NCBI RefSeq assembly: GCF_030411995.1
Contig: NZ_JASNRC010000003.1
Location: 310,001-374,000 of the forward strand
From: Massilia sp. YIM B02769
GTDB taxonomy: Bacteria; Pseudomonadota; Gammaproteobacteria; Burkholderiales; Burkholderiaceae_D
Length of the DNA stretch: 64,000 nucleotides
Direction of reading: 5' to 3'
The notes under the pieces were generated by a model. That model did not search any database. It saw only the letters and a list, made by a program, of their open reading frames with translations, and was not told where the DNA came from. This document shows positions 1-9,687 of this stretch, piece by piece. The position numbers and the translations under genes were made by a program. The number at the start of each line of letters is the position of its first letter. The stretch's first letter is position 1.

Positions 1-1
1 C

Positions 2-577
2 GCCCTCGACGGCCTGCGGCGCCTGGTGATGCCCTGCGCCTTCGGCGCGGCCCTGCTGCCGGTGCTGTTCCCGGGCGCGATCATGGCCATCGAGAACCGC
101 TCCAGCGCCTTCGGCTGGCACGTGGCCGTGGCCGTGCTGGCCTATAGCACGCTGACCATCGCCGCCTTCCACGCGGTGCTGATGGCGCTGCAGGAAACCC
201 GCCTGCACGCGCGCACCGCGCCCACCAGCAGCGGCTGGTTCGGCGGCACGCTCGACCAGCTGCCGGCCCTGCTGACCATGGAAAAGCTGCTGTTCCGCCT
301 GATCGGCATCGGCTTCGTCCTGCTCAGCCTCACCGTGCTGTCGGGCGTGGTGTTTTCCGAGCAGCTGTTCGGGCAGGCGATGCGCTGGGACCACAAGAAC
401 GTGTTCGCGATGCTGTCCTGGATTTTGTTCGCGGCCCTGCTGGCCGGACGCCACTGGCGCGGCTGGCGCGGCAAGACGGCGCTGCGCTTCACCCTGGCCG
501 GCTTTGCCACGCTGGCGCTGGCCTATGTCGGCAGCCGCTTCGTGCTTGAAGTCGTCCTGCACCGGGGGATCGCATGA
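2..577 (+). CDS. CcsA/YpjD-type cytochrome c assembly family membrane protein (5' truncated)
   Basis: The reading frame is open to the left edge of the window, so the N-terminus is missing; 191 codons remain. The product has several hydrophobic helices and ends with a segment containing WDHKNVFAMLSW, typical of the CcsA/HemX-like inner-membrane family (YpjD) that lies beside ffh in many proteobacteria. True CcsA proteins deliver haem during cytochrome c maturation; the role of this YpjD-like branch is not settled, so the function is inferred from the family only. Its TGA overlaps the ATG of the next gene, which suggests translational coupling. Confidence 0.8.
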   Translation, partial: ALDGLRRLVMPCAFGAALLPVLFPGAIMAIENRSSAFGWHVAVAVLAYSTLTIAAFHAVLMALQETRLHARTAPTSSGWFGGTLDQLPALLTMEKLLFRLIGIGFVLLSLTVLSGVVFSEQLFGQAMRWDHKNVFAMLSWILFAALLAGRHWRGWRGKTALRFTLAGFATLALAYVGSRFVLEVVLHRGIA

Positions 578-849
578 GCCGACTCCTGTTCTGGATCATC
601 CTGATCGTCGTGATCGGCTTCGCGGTGCGCGCCAAGCTGCGCGCCGCCATCCGCAAGAGCCAGCTGCAGCAGCAGGAGGGGTGGCGCCAGCAGCAGTATC
701 AGCAGCAGGGACGCCAGGCCGAGCCGGCGTCCATCGAAAACATGACCAGCTGCGCCCACTGCGGCCTGCATTTCCCGGCCTCCGAGGCGGTGCGCGCCGA
801 CGGCCTGGACTACTGCAGCCCGGCCCACGTGCGCCTGCCGCCGCGGTAA
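574..849 (+). CDS. PP0621 family small zinc-ribbon membrane protein
   Basis: A 91-residue protein with one N-terminal membrane helix (residues 4-19), a Gln-rich linker (31-47) and a C-terminal metal-binding pattern CAHCGLHFP followed by DYCSPAH. This is the layout of the PP0621 family found between the CcsA-like gene and pilS in Burkholderiales. It overlaps the upstream gene by four bases (ATGA), so both are probably translated from one mRNA. The biochemical role is unknown; the Cys/His cluster suggests zinc binding (inference). Confidence 0.82.
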   Translation: MSRLLFWIILIVVIGFAVRAKLRAAIRKSQLQQQEGWRQQQYQQQGRQAEPASIENMTSCAHCGLHFPASEAVRADGLDYCSPAHVRLPPR

Positions 850-853
850 GCCC

Positions 854-2578
854 TTGAAGATCCGCTGGCCGGCGCTGTCCACGCAGTCGCGTACGACCTT
901 CTGGCGCTCGCTGCAGGCGCTGAACGTCACGCGCATCGTCATCGGCATCGTGCTGCTGCTGTACATGGCCTTCGACGTGCGCGACGGCCGCGCCGCCACC
1001 GACCCGGCCTACGCGCGCACCTGCTTCTTCTACCTCGGCGCGGCGCTGCTGTTCGGCCTCGTCACCACGGTCTGGAAGCGCCGCTTCCCGCTGCAGCTGG
1101 CGCTCCAGATCGCGGTCGACCTGTTCGCCATCTCGCTGCTGTACCAGGCCGCCGGCGGCGTGCGCAGCGGCCTCGGCATCCTCTACCTGTTCCCGCTGGC
1201 CGGCGCCGCGATCCTGGCGCCGCTGGTGCTGGCGCTGTTCTCGGCCTCGGTCGCCTCGATCATCGTCCTGCTGCAGGCATCGTGGCAGCTGTTCACGCGC
1301 GACGGTGAGCCGCCGCTGATGCAGGCCGGGATGTACGGCATCGCCTTCTTCGCCGTGGTCCTGCTGGTGAACCGGCTGGCGGCGCGCCTGATCGGCCAGG
1401 AAGAACTGGCGGCCCAGCGCGGCGTCGACCTGGAAGTGCAGCAGTCGATCAACGAAATCGTGATCGCCGACGTCAACGACGGCGTGCTGGTGCTGGGCGC
1501 CGACGGCGTCATCCACACCGCGAATCCGGCGGCGCGGCGCATGCTGGGGGTGGACGCGCCCGGCGGCCTGCGCCTGGACGCGGTGCACGGGCTGGAACCG
1601 GTGGCCGGCGCCTTTGCGCGCTGGGTCGGCGGCACCATGCCGGCGCTGGCCGCGGTCGAGCCGGTACAGGGCGAGGCCGGACCCGACGAAGCCTGGGTCA
1701 TCCTCAAGCCTTTCCAGGAACCGGGCGCGCCGGACGCCAACGGCAGCGCGCGGCGCGACCAGCCGGCGCACCTCAAATTGCGTTTTGCCCGGGTGGAAGC
1801 GGCCGGCGGCAAGCCGGGGCGCAGCGTGGTCTTCATGCAGGACGTGAGCGCCATCGAAAACCAGGCGCAGCAGCTGAAGCTGGCCTCGATGGGGCGCCTC
1901 ACCGCCAGCATCGCGCACGAGGTACGCAACCCCTTGTCGGCCATCGGCCACGCCACCGCGCTGCTGGCCGAGGACCTGCACGGCAAGGCCGAGGTGCGTT
2001 TATTGAAGATCATCGGCGACAACGTGGCGCGCGTGAACCGCATGGTCGAGGACATCCTGCAGCTCTCGCGCAAGGCCCAGCCCTACGCCGAGCCGCTGGT
2101 GCTGGCCGCTTTCCTGGCCGAGCTGAAGGCCGAGTTCATCGAAACCCAGGACCTGCCCGAAGAGATGGTCTGGCTGGGCGGCGCCGGCGCCATCGAGGTG
2201 CGCTTCGACGCCCTGCACCTGCGCGAAGTGCTGGTGAACCTGCTCGGCAATGCGATCCGCTACGCCAGCCGGGCGCCGGCCAGCATCCGCATCTGGCCCG
2301 AGCTCGACGCCTTCGGCACGCTCGAACTGCATGTGCAGGACGACGGCCCCGGCATCACGCCGGACGTGCGCGCCCACCTGTTCGAGCCCTTCTATACTAC
2401 GTCGAGCAAGGGCACCGGCCTGGGCCTGTACCTGGCGCGCGAGCTGTGCCTGAACAACGGCGCCAAGCTCGATTACGAATACCGCTTCGACCCGGCCGCG
2501 CCCGGCGCGCGCAAGGCCAGCGGCCGCTTTGTGATGACCTTCGCCCAGCCGGCGGCTTCCGGCGCGGGCGCAGCATGA
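854..2578 (+). CDS. pilS: Sensor histidine kinase PilS
   Basis: A 574-residue membrane histidine kinase that with PilR controls pilin gene transcription. Residues about 28-190 hold six hydrophobic helices, followed by a PAS-like region, an H-box with the phospho-acceptor His355 in LTASIAHEVRNPLSA, and an ATPase domain with N-box (NLLGNAIRYA), DDGPGI and GTGLGL motifs. The first possible start is TTG at 854, which gives the usual PilS N-terminus, but no clear ribosome site precedes it. The gene stops ten bases before the pilR ATG. Identity rests on domain layout plus the pilR neighbour. Confidence 0.92.
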   Translation: MKIRWPALSTQSRTTFWRSLQALNVTRIVIGIVLLLYMAFDVRDGRAATDPAYARTCFFYLGAALLFGLVTTVWKRRFPLQLALQIAVDLFAISLLYQAAGGVRSGLGILYLFPLAGAAILAPLVLALFSASVASIIVLLQASWQLFTRDGEPPLMQAGMYGIAFFAVVLLVNRLAARLIGQEELAAQRGVDLEVQQSINEIVIADVNDGVLVLGADGVIHTANPAARRMLGVDAPGGLRLDAVHGLEPVAGAFARWVGGTMPALAAVEPVQGEAGPDEAWVILKPFQEPGAPDANGSARRDQPAHLKLRFARVEAAGGKPGRSVVFMQDVSAIENQAQQLKLASMGRLTASIAHEVRNPLSAIGHATALLAEDLHGKAEVRLLKIIGDNVARVNRMVEDILQLSRKAQPYAEPLVLAAFLAELKAEFIETQDLPEEMVWLGGAGAIEVRFDALHLREVLVNLLGNAIRYASRAPASIRIWPELDAFGTLELHVQDDGPGITPDVRAHLFEPFYTTSSKGTGLGLYLARELCLNNGAKLDYEYRFDPAAPGARKASGRFVMTFAQPAASGAGAA

Positions 2579-2588
2579 GGATTTGTCC

Positions 2589-4046
2589 ATGAGTTCCCCC
2601 CGCATCCTGGTGGTCGACGACGAAGCCGACCTGCGCGACCTGCTCGAGATCACCCTGCTCAAGATGGGCCTGGACGTCGATTGCGCCGCCACCCTGCGCG
2701 AAGCGCGCCGCCTGGTGGACGACAACGCCTACAACCTGGTCCTGACCGACATGCGCCTGCCCGACGGGCTGGGGCTGGAACTGGTGCGCGAGGTCTCCAG
2801 CACCTCGAAGACGCCGATCGCCGTGATCACCGCCTTCGGCAGCGCCGAGAACGCGGTGGTGGCGCTGAAGGCCGGCGCCTTCGACTATGTCTCCAAACCG
2901 GTGGTGCTGGACGAGCTGCGCGTGATGGTGCGCTCGGCCTTGAAACTGTCGGAGGCGCCAGGCAGTCCGGCGACCGGGGAGGGCGGCGCTGGTACACCGT
3001 CGCGCCTGATCGGCCAGTCGCAGGCGATGCAGGCCTTGCGCGCCCAGATCGGGCGCCTGGCGCGCTCGATGGCGCCGATCGCCATCACCGGCGAGTCCGG
3101 CGCCGGCAAGGAGCTGGCCGCGCGCGAGATCCACGCCCAGAGTTCGCGCGCCGCGAAACCTTTCGTCGCCGTGAACTGCGGCGCGATTCCGGAAAACCTG
3201 ATGGAAGCCGAGTTCTTCGGCTACCGCAAGGGCGCCTTCACCGGCGCCGGCGAGGAGCGCGACGGCTTCTTCCAGGCGGCCAACGGCGGCACCCTGATGC
3301 TGGACGAGGTGGCGGACTTGCCGCTGGCGATGCAGGTGAAACTGCTGCGCGCGATCCAGGAACGGCGCGTGCGCAAGATCGGCGCCACCGCCGAGGAACC
3401 GGTCGACGTGCGCATCATCAGCGCCACCCACAAGGACCTGGCGCGCTGCGTCGAGACCGGCAGCTTCCGCCAAGACTTGTTCTACCGGCTGAACGTGATC
3501 GAGCTGTCGCTGCCGGCGCTGCGCGAGCGGCTCGACGACTTGCCGGTGCTGACCAACGCGATCCTGGCGCGCCTGGCCGGCCCGGGCGGCGCTTCGCTGG
3601 GGCCGGGCGTGCTCGACGTCTTGCGCGCCTATTCCTTCCCCGGCAACGTACGCGAACTCGAGAACGTGCTGGAGCGGGCGCTGGCGTTTGCCAACGACGG
3701 CGTGATCCAGGTCGGGGACTTGTCGCTGAAGGCGGCGCGGCCGAGCGAAGGGACGCGATCCCATGAAGCACCTGCGCCGGCGCTGGCCGTGCCCCCGAGC
3801 TACGAGCCGCCGCCCGTGCCGGCCGCGGCGCCGCTGCCGCAAGCCGGCGCGCCGGCGCCGCTCGGCCCGGATAGTTTGCCGAGCAACCTGCCGGCCTACC
3901 TGGAGGGCGTGGAACGCGATATCATCCAGCGCGCACTCCAGCAAACCCAATTCAACCGTACCAAGACCGCCAGCCTGCTCGGGATCAGCGTGCGCCAGCT
4001 GCGCTACCAGATGCAGAAACTCGATATCCAGGCACCGGAGAACTGA
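2589..4046 (+). CDS. pilR: Sigma-54-dependent response regulator PilR
   Basis: An NtrC-class activator of 485 residues. The receiver domain carries the DD pair (10-11) and phospho-acceptor Asp54. The AAA+ domain has Walker A GESGAGKE and the sigma-54 contact loop GAFTGA, and a Fis-type helix-turn-helix ends the protein (NRTKTASLLGISVRQLRYQM). ATG 2589 is chosen over an in-frame TTG at 2583 because GAGG (2577-2580) sits eight bases upstream. PilR in other bacteria activates pilA with RpoN; no pilA lies in this window. A Pro/Ala-rich linker of about 60 residues separates the AAA+ domain from the helix-turn-helix. Confidence 0.94.
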   Translation: MSSPRILVVDDEADLRDLLEITLLKMGLDVDCAATLREARRLVDDNAYNLVLTDMRLPDGLGLELVREVSSTSKTPIAVITAFGSAENAVVALKAGAFDYVSKPVVLDELRVMVRSALKLSEAPGSPATGEGGAGTPSRLIGQSQAMQALRAQIGRLARSMAPIAITGESGAGKELAAREIHAQSSRAAKPFVAVNCGAIPENLMEAEFFGYRKGAFTGAGEERDGFFQAANGGTLMLDEVADLPLAMQVKLLRAIQERRVRKIGATAEEPVDVRIISATHKDLARCVETGSFRQDLFYRLNVIELSLPALRERLDDLPVLTNAILARLAGPGGASLGPGVLDVLRAYSFPGNVRELENVLERALAFANDGVIQVGDLSLKAARPSEGTRSHEAPAPALAVPPSYEPPPVPAAAPLPQAGAPAPLGPDSLPSNLPAYLEGVERDIIQRALQQTQFNRTKTASLLGISVRQLRYQMQKLDIQAPEN

Positions 4047-4047
4047 T

Positions 4048-4212
4048 ATGCCCAAACTTCTACGCTATGTCGCCCTGGCGATCGCCCTGATCGCCGCGCT
4101 GATGTGGATGCGGCACGAGGTCAAGGTCGACAGCTGCCTGGATGCGGGTGGGCGCTGGGACAATGGGCTGGGTGAGTGCATTCAGCCCTATACGCCGGGG
4201 ACGCCGGTGTAG
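4048..4212 (+). CDS. Small single-pass membrane protein of unknown function (54 aa)
   Basis: Begins one base after the pilR stop, so it is probably co-translated. Residues 5-21 form one hydrophobic helix after a Lys/Arg pair, followed by a short outward tail with two cysteines in the pattern DSCLDAGGRWDNGLGEC. The CLDxGGxWD...C pattern recurs in small exported proteins of proteobacteria (from memory), and the two cysteines could form a disulfide in the periplasm. No function can be assigned. Its stop codon lies in a strong hairpin. Confidence 0.65.
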   Translation: MPKLLRYVALAIALIAALMWMRHEVKVDSCLDAGGRWDNGLGECIQPYTPGTPV

Positions 4213-4224
4213 CGTACACCGGCG
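4202..4224 (+). terminator. Hairpin spanning the stop codon of the 54-aa gene
   Basis: A perfect 10-bp inverted repeat (CGCCGGTGTA / TACACCGGCG) with a 3-base loop covers the TAG. No T-run follows, so it may slow or protect the pilSR transcript end rather than act as a classical intrinsic terminator. Confidence 0.45.
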
Positions 4225-4235
4225 GCGGTTACCGG

Positions 4236-4370
4236 GTAGGGTGGGCCGGGCCGCGCTAGGCGCCCCGTGCCCACGCGTAAAGCGTGTGCGGTGTTGGCTT
4301 CTCTTCCGGCTCGCCAAATCACGTTAACAATGATCGAAGTTCACGCGTGGGCACGGGGCGCCCACCCTAC
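4236..4370. repeat. Inverted pair of the dispersed GTAGGGTGGGC repeat
   Basis: The left arm starts GTAGGGTGGGC and, after about 15 extra bases (to 4260), resumes with CGCCCCGTGCCCACGCGT. The right arm (4343-4370) is the same unit in reverse orientation without the extra bases. The arms flank about 64 bases. The family occurs at five other intergenic sites in this window. The remaining sequence to the nrdA promoter (4371-4600) is AT-richer and shows no convincing gene. Confidence 0.8.
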
Positions 4371-4602
4371 CATTTCTCGCGGCCTGGCCTACCCCGCAGT
4401 CCGCCGTTATCAAATTGTGTTGTCTTTTCGCCAGTGCAAAATGGTGCAGTCTGCACCGTTGTTGAGCAATCTTTATTGCAGCTGTACAAGACTTAAGCAG
4501 CGTGTTAGTGCTCGCTAACCCGAAACAGCCGATCTTTTGCCTCAGACCCGATTGTCAAGAGGCGCGCACCCAAAAAACGCGAGAAATTGAGAATTTATTC
4601 AC

Positions 4603-4632
4603 TTGCACGGCCGCGCGAGCAGGTACTACAAT
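4603..4632 (+). promoter_or_regulatory. Probable sigma-70 promoter of nrdAB
   Basis: TTGCAC (4603-4608), an 18-bp spacer and TACAAT (4627-4632) make a near-consensus promoter. The -10 box lies inside the first NrdR-like palindrome. The predicted transcript would have a leader of about 310 bases before the nrdA ATG. Confidence 0.6.
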
Positions 4633-4668
4633 TAGTCCCATATCAAAGCACCACACTAGATATAGTGG
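4623..4668. promoter_or_regulatory. Tandem NrdR boxes upstream of nrdA
   Basis: Two 16-bp sites, GTACTACAATTAGTCC (4623-4638) and ACACTAGATATAGTGG (4653-4668), share the CTAnnnnTAG core of the NrdR consensus (acaCwAtATaTwGtgt). Their starts are exactly 30 bp apart, about three helical turns, as is usual for paired NrdR boxes. The second is the better match. They overlap and follow the -10 box, which fits repression of ribonucleotide reductase when dATP is plentiful. Confidence 0.75.
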
Positions 4669-4806
4669 TAGCGAGGTCAAGAGTAGGACGAGGTAGCCGG
4701 GCCAGGCAGCCAGCTTCCCAAGAACTTGACCGCAGTACAACCCGGCAGTATCGCTCTTCGACTTACACCTGTTTTTCGCATCTTTAACACGCATTAAATA
4801 ACTGTA

Positions 4807-4868
4807 GGCAATAATATTGCCCGGCTTGGCATTGCCCAGCCGGCAGGGAACCCTTTTTCGCTTTTTTT
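4807..4868 (+). promoter_or_regulatory. Structured nrdA leader with hairpins and T-runs
   Basis: The leader holds GGCAAT-AAT-ATTGCC (4807-4821), then a stem CCGGCTTGG / CCCAGCCGG (4821-4844) with one mismatch, then AGGGAACCCT running into T5 (4854-4858) and T7 (4862-4868). This resembles an intrinsic terminator inside a leader and might be an attenuator. I could not match it to a known riboswitch. Confidence 0.35.
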
Positions 4869-4948
4869 ATATACGTCGATTGCTCGCACGCGCGGGCATT
4901 CGGCACGGAACAACCGGCGGCAGCCCGACTGCCCATCCTGGAGGCTCA

Positions 4949-7867
<2,919 letters not shown>

Positions 7868-7909
7868 ATGGTCAATAAGCGTTAATCAGTAATCAATCAG
7901 TAAGCGCAC

Positions 7910-7928
7910 GCCCGGCTCCATGCCGGGC
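7910..7928 (+). other. Intercistronic hairpin between nrdA and nrdB
   Basis: A perfect 7-bp stem GCCCGGC / GCCGGGC with a 5-base loop. There is no T-run, so it is more likely an mRNA stability or ratio-setting element than a terminator (inference). Confidence 0.45.
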
Positions 7929-7960
7929 GCTGCCACGTCAAGAATTCAAAGGAAACAATC

Positions 7961-9064
7961 ATGCTGTCATGGGACGATGAACCAACCAGCGCGCCACGCG
8001 CACCGCTCGCCGGCAATACCGAAGGCGCACCTGCCGCCGAAGTCGCCAAGCGCGTGAACGCCGACGACAAGCGCATCATCAACGGCCAGACCGACGTCAA
8101 CCAGCTGGTGCCGTTCAAGTACAAGTGGGCATGGGACAAGTACCTGGCCGGCTGCGCGAACCACTGGATGCCGCAGGAAGTGAACATGCAGCGCGACATC
8201 GAGCTGTGGAAGAACCCGAACGGCCTGTCGGAAGACGAGCGCCGCCTGGTCAAGCGCAACCTGGGCTTCTTCACCACCGCCGACTCGCTGGCCGCCAATA
8301 ACATCGTGCTGGGCACCTACCGCCACATCACGGCGCCGGAATGCCGCCAGTACCTGCTGCGCCAGGCCTTCGAAGAGGCGATCCACACCCACGCCTACCA
8401 GTACATCGTCGAGTCGCTCGGCCTGGACGAGCAGGAGATCTTCAATGCCTATAACGAGATCGCGTCGATCCACGACAAGGACCAGTTCCTGATCCCGTTC
8501 ATCAACGTGCTGACCGACCCGGAGTTCAAGACCGGCACCCTGGAAGCCGACCAGCAACTGCTGAAGTCGATCATCGTCTTCGCCTGCCTGATGGAAGGCC
8601 TGTTCTTCTACGTCGGCTTCACCCAGATCCTGGCGCTGGGCCGCCAGAACAAGATGACCGGCGCCGCCGAGCAGTACCAGTACATCCTGCGCGACGAATC
8701 GATGCACGTGAACTTCGGCATCGACCTGATCAACACGATCAAGATGGAAAACCCGCAACTGTGGACCCCGGCCTTCCGCGACGAGCTGAAAGCCCTGTTC
8801 CTGCAAGCCGTCGAACTCGAATACCGCTACGCCGAAGACACCATGCCGCGCGGCGTGCTGGGCCTGAACGCCCCAATGTTCAAGGGCTACCTGCGCTTCA
8901 TCGCGAACCGCCGCGCCGTGCAGATCGGCCTCGATGCGCTGTTCCCGAACGAAGAGAATCCGTTCCCGTGGATGAGCGAGATGATCGACCTGAAGAAAGA
9001 GCGTAACTTCTTCGAGACGCGCGTGACCGAGTACCAGACCGGCGGTGCGCTGAACTGGGATTGA
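7961..9064 (+). CDS. nrdB: Ribonucleoside-diphosphate reductase class Ia, beta subunit
   Basis: A 367-residue R2 protein that holds the diiron site and the tyrosyl radical used by NrdA. Visible iron ligands are Asp108, Glu139 and His142, and later the DESMHVNFG segment. The radical tyrosine is Tyr146 in EAIHTHAY, the same spacing as Glu115-His118-Tyr122 of E. coli, so this is not the Tyr-less Mn/Fe type. The C-terminal tail TGGALNWD is the R1-binding end. AAAGGAAA precedes the ATG. It is separated from nrdA by 93 bases and followed by a strong terminator. Confidence 0.97.
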   Translation: MLSWDDEPTSAPRAPLAGNTEGAPAAEVAKRVNADDKRIINGQTDVNQLVPFKYKWAWDKYLAGCANHWMPQEVNMQRDIELWKNPNGLSEDERRLVKRNLGFFTTADSLAANNIVLGTYRHITAPECRQYLLRQAFEEAIHTHAYQYIVESLGLDEQEIFNAYNEIASIHDKDQFLIPFINVLTDPEFKTGTLEADQQLLKSIIVFACLMEGLFFYVGFTQILALGRQNKMTGAAEQYQYILRDESMHVNFGIDLINTIKMENPQLWTPAFRDELKALFLQAVELEYRYAEDTMPRGVLGLNAPMFKGYLRFIANRRAVQIGLDALFPNEENPFPWMSEMIDLKKERNFFETRVTEYQTGGALNWD

Positions 9065-9097
9065 TAGTCTGTCGTATTTGACGCAAAGCCCACGAAG

Positions 9098-9125
9098 CCC
9101 GGCGAGAAATCGCCGGGTTTTTTTT
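9098..9125 (+). terminator. Intrinsic terminator of nrdAB
   Basis: Stem CCCGGCGA / TCGCCGGG with a GAAA tetraloop, followed directly by eight Ts. A textbook rho-independent terminator 33 bases after the nrdB stop. Confidence 0.92.
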
Positions 9126-9405
9126 ATGTTCTCTGCGTTTGCGCAATTCAATCGTGCGCGGGTCGGGCGAAAACTGTTTTGCGAGATTTGCCGATGAAAT
9201 AAGGCGCCGTTTGAAGCGCAATGCGTTGCGGCGCTGTCCAATAGAGTGAAATGTACGTGCGCGGGTTGCGCACTGACAAGGTTTTCGTGTACTTTACGTG
9301 ATTGAATTTGTCAAAACGTGAACATGGATTTTTTTGCATGCTCACTGGCAAACAAAACCGATCGAATATTGGGACGCTGATACGTTCAGTATGCACTTAA
9401 GCTTA

Positions 9406-9465
9406 GCGAAAAGAACAAGCCGCACTGCCTGATCGACATCAGGCATGGCGGCTTTTTCTTTTCGC
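9406..9465. terminator. Long bidirectional hairpin with no assigned upstream gene
   Basis: About 60 bases form a nearly continuous inverted repeat: GCGAAAAGA / TCTTTTCGC outside, AAGCCGC / GCGGCTT in the middle, GCCTGAT / ATCAGGC inside. A-rich and T-rich flanks make it a plausible terminator on either strand. The nrdAB terminator already ends the upstream operon, so this one may close an unrecognised transcript in 9126-9405. I see no convincing protein gene there. The rest of the gap (9466-9687) is the leader of the next gene and shows nothing else I can name. Confidence 0.6.
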
Positions 9466-9687
9466 GCCCGTGAGGGTAGCGATGTGAAGGTGCTGGAAGT
9501 GTGGGTGTTTCAACGTCGTTGGCTGAAGCGCTGCAATTGTGAGGAGTTGCAGCAGTTCAGCTGGTGCCGTATTCATTGGCAGTAACCGACCGGTTTGTGC
9601 CGATGAATAATTCGCCCGATGCAGTAGGCGGTCGGACGGATTTCAACCTTGTAGCGTATTTTCTCATCGCAGAGAAGGAGAACAAAA

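Noticed and set aside
4267..4800. Several short plus-strand frames between the first repeat and nrdA
   Set aside because: They overlap the repeat, promoter and leader, lack ribosome sites and have unlikely composition.
4639..4948. Cobalamin riboswitch before nrdA
   Set aside because: AGGGAA and GCC blocks occur by chance, but the B12 box and conserved core could not be found.
9148..9396. 82-codon minus-strand frame after nrdB
   Set aside because: No ribosome site, no similarity I recognise, and composition unlike genes of this genome.
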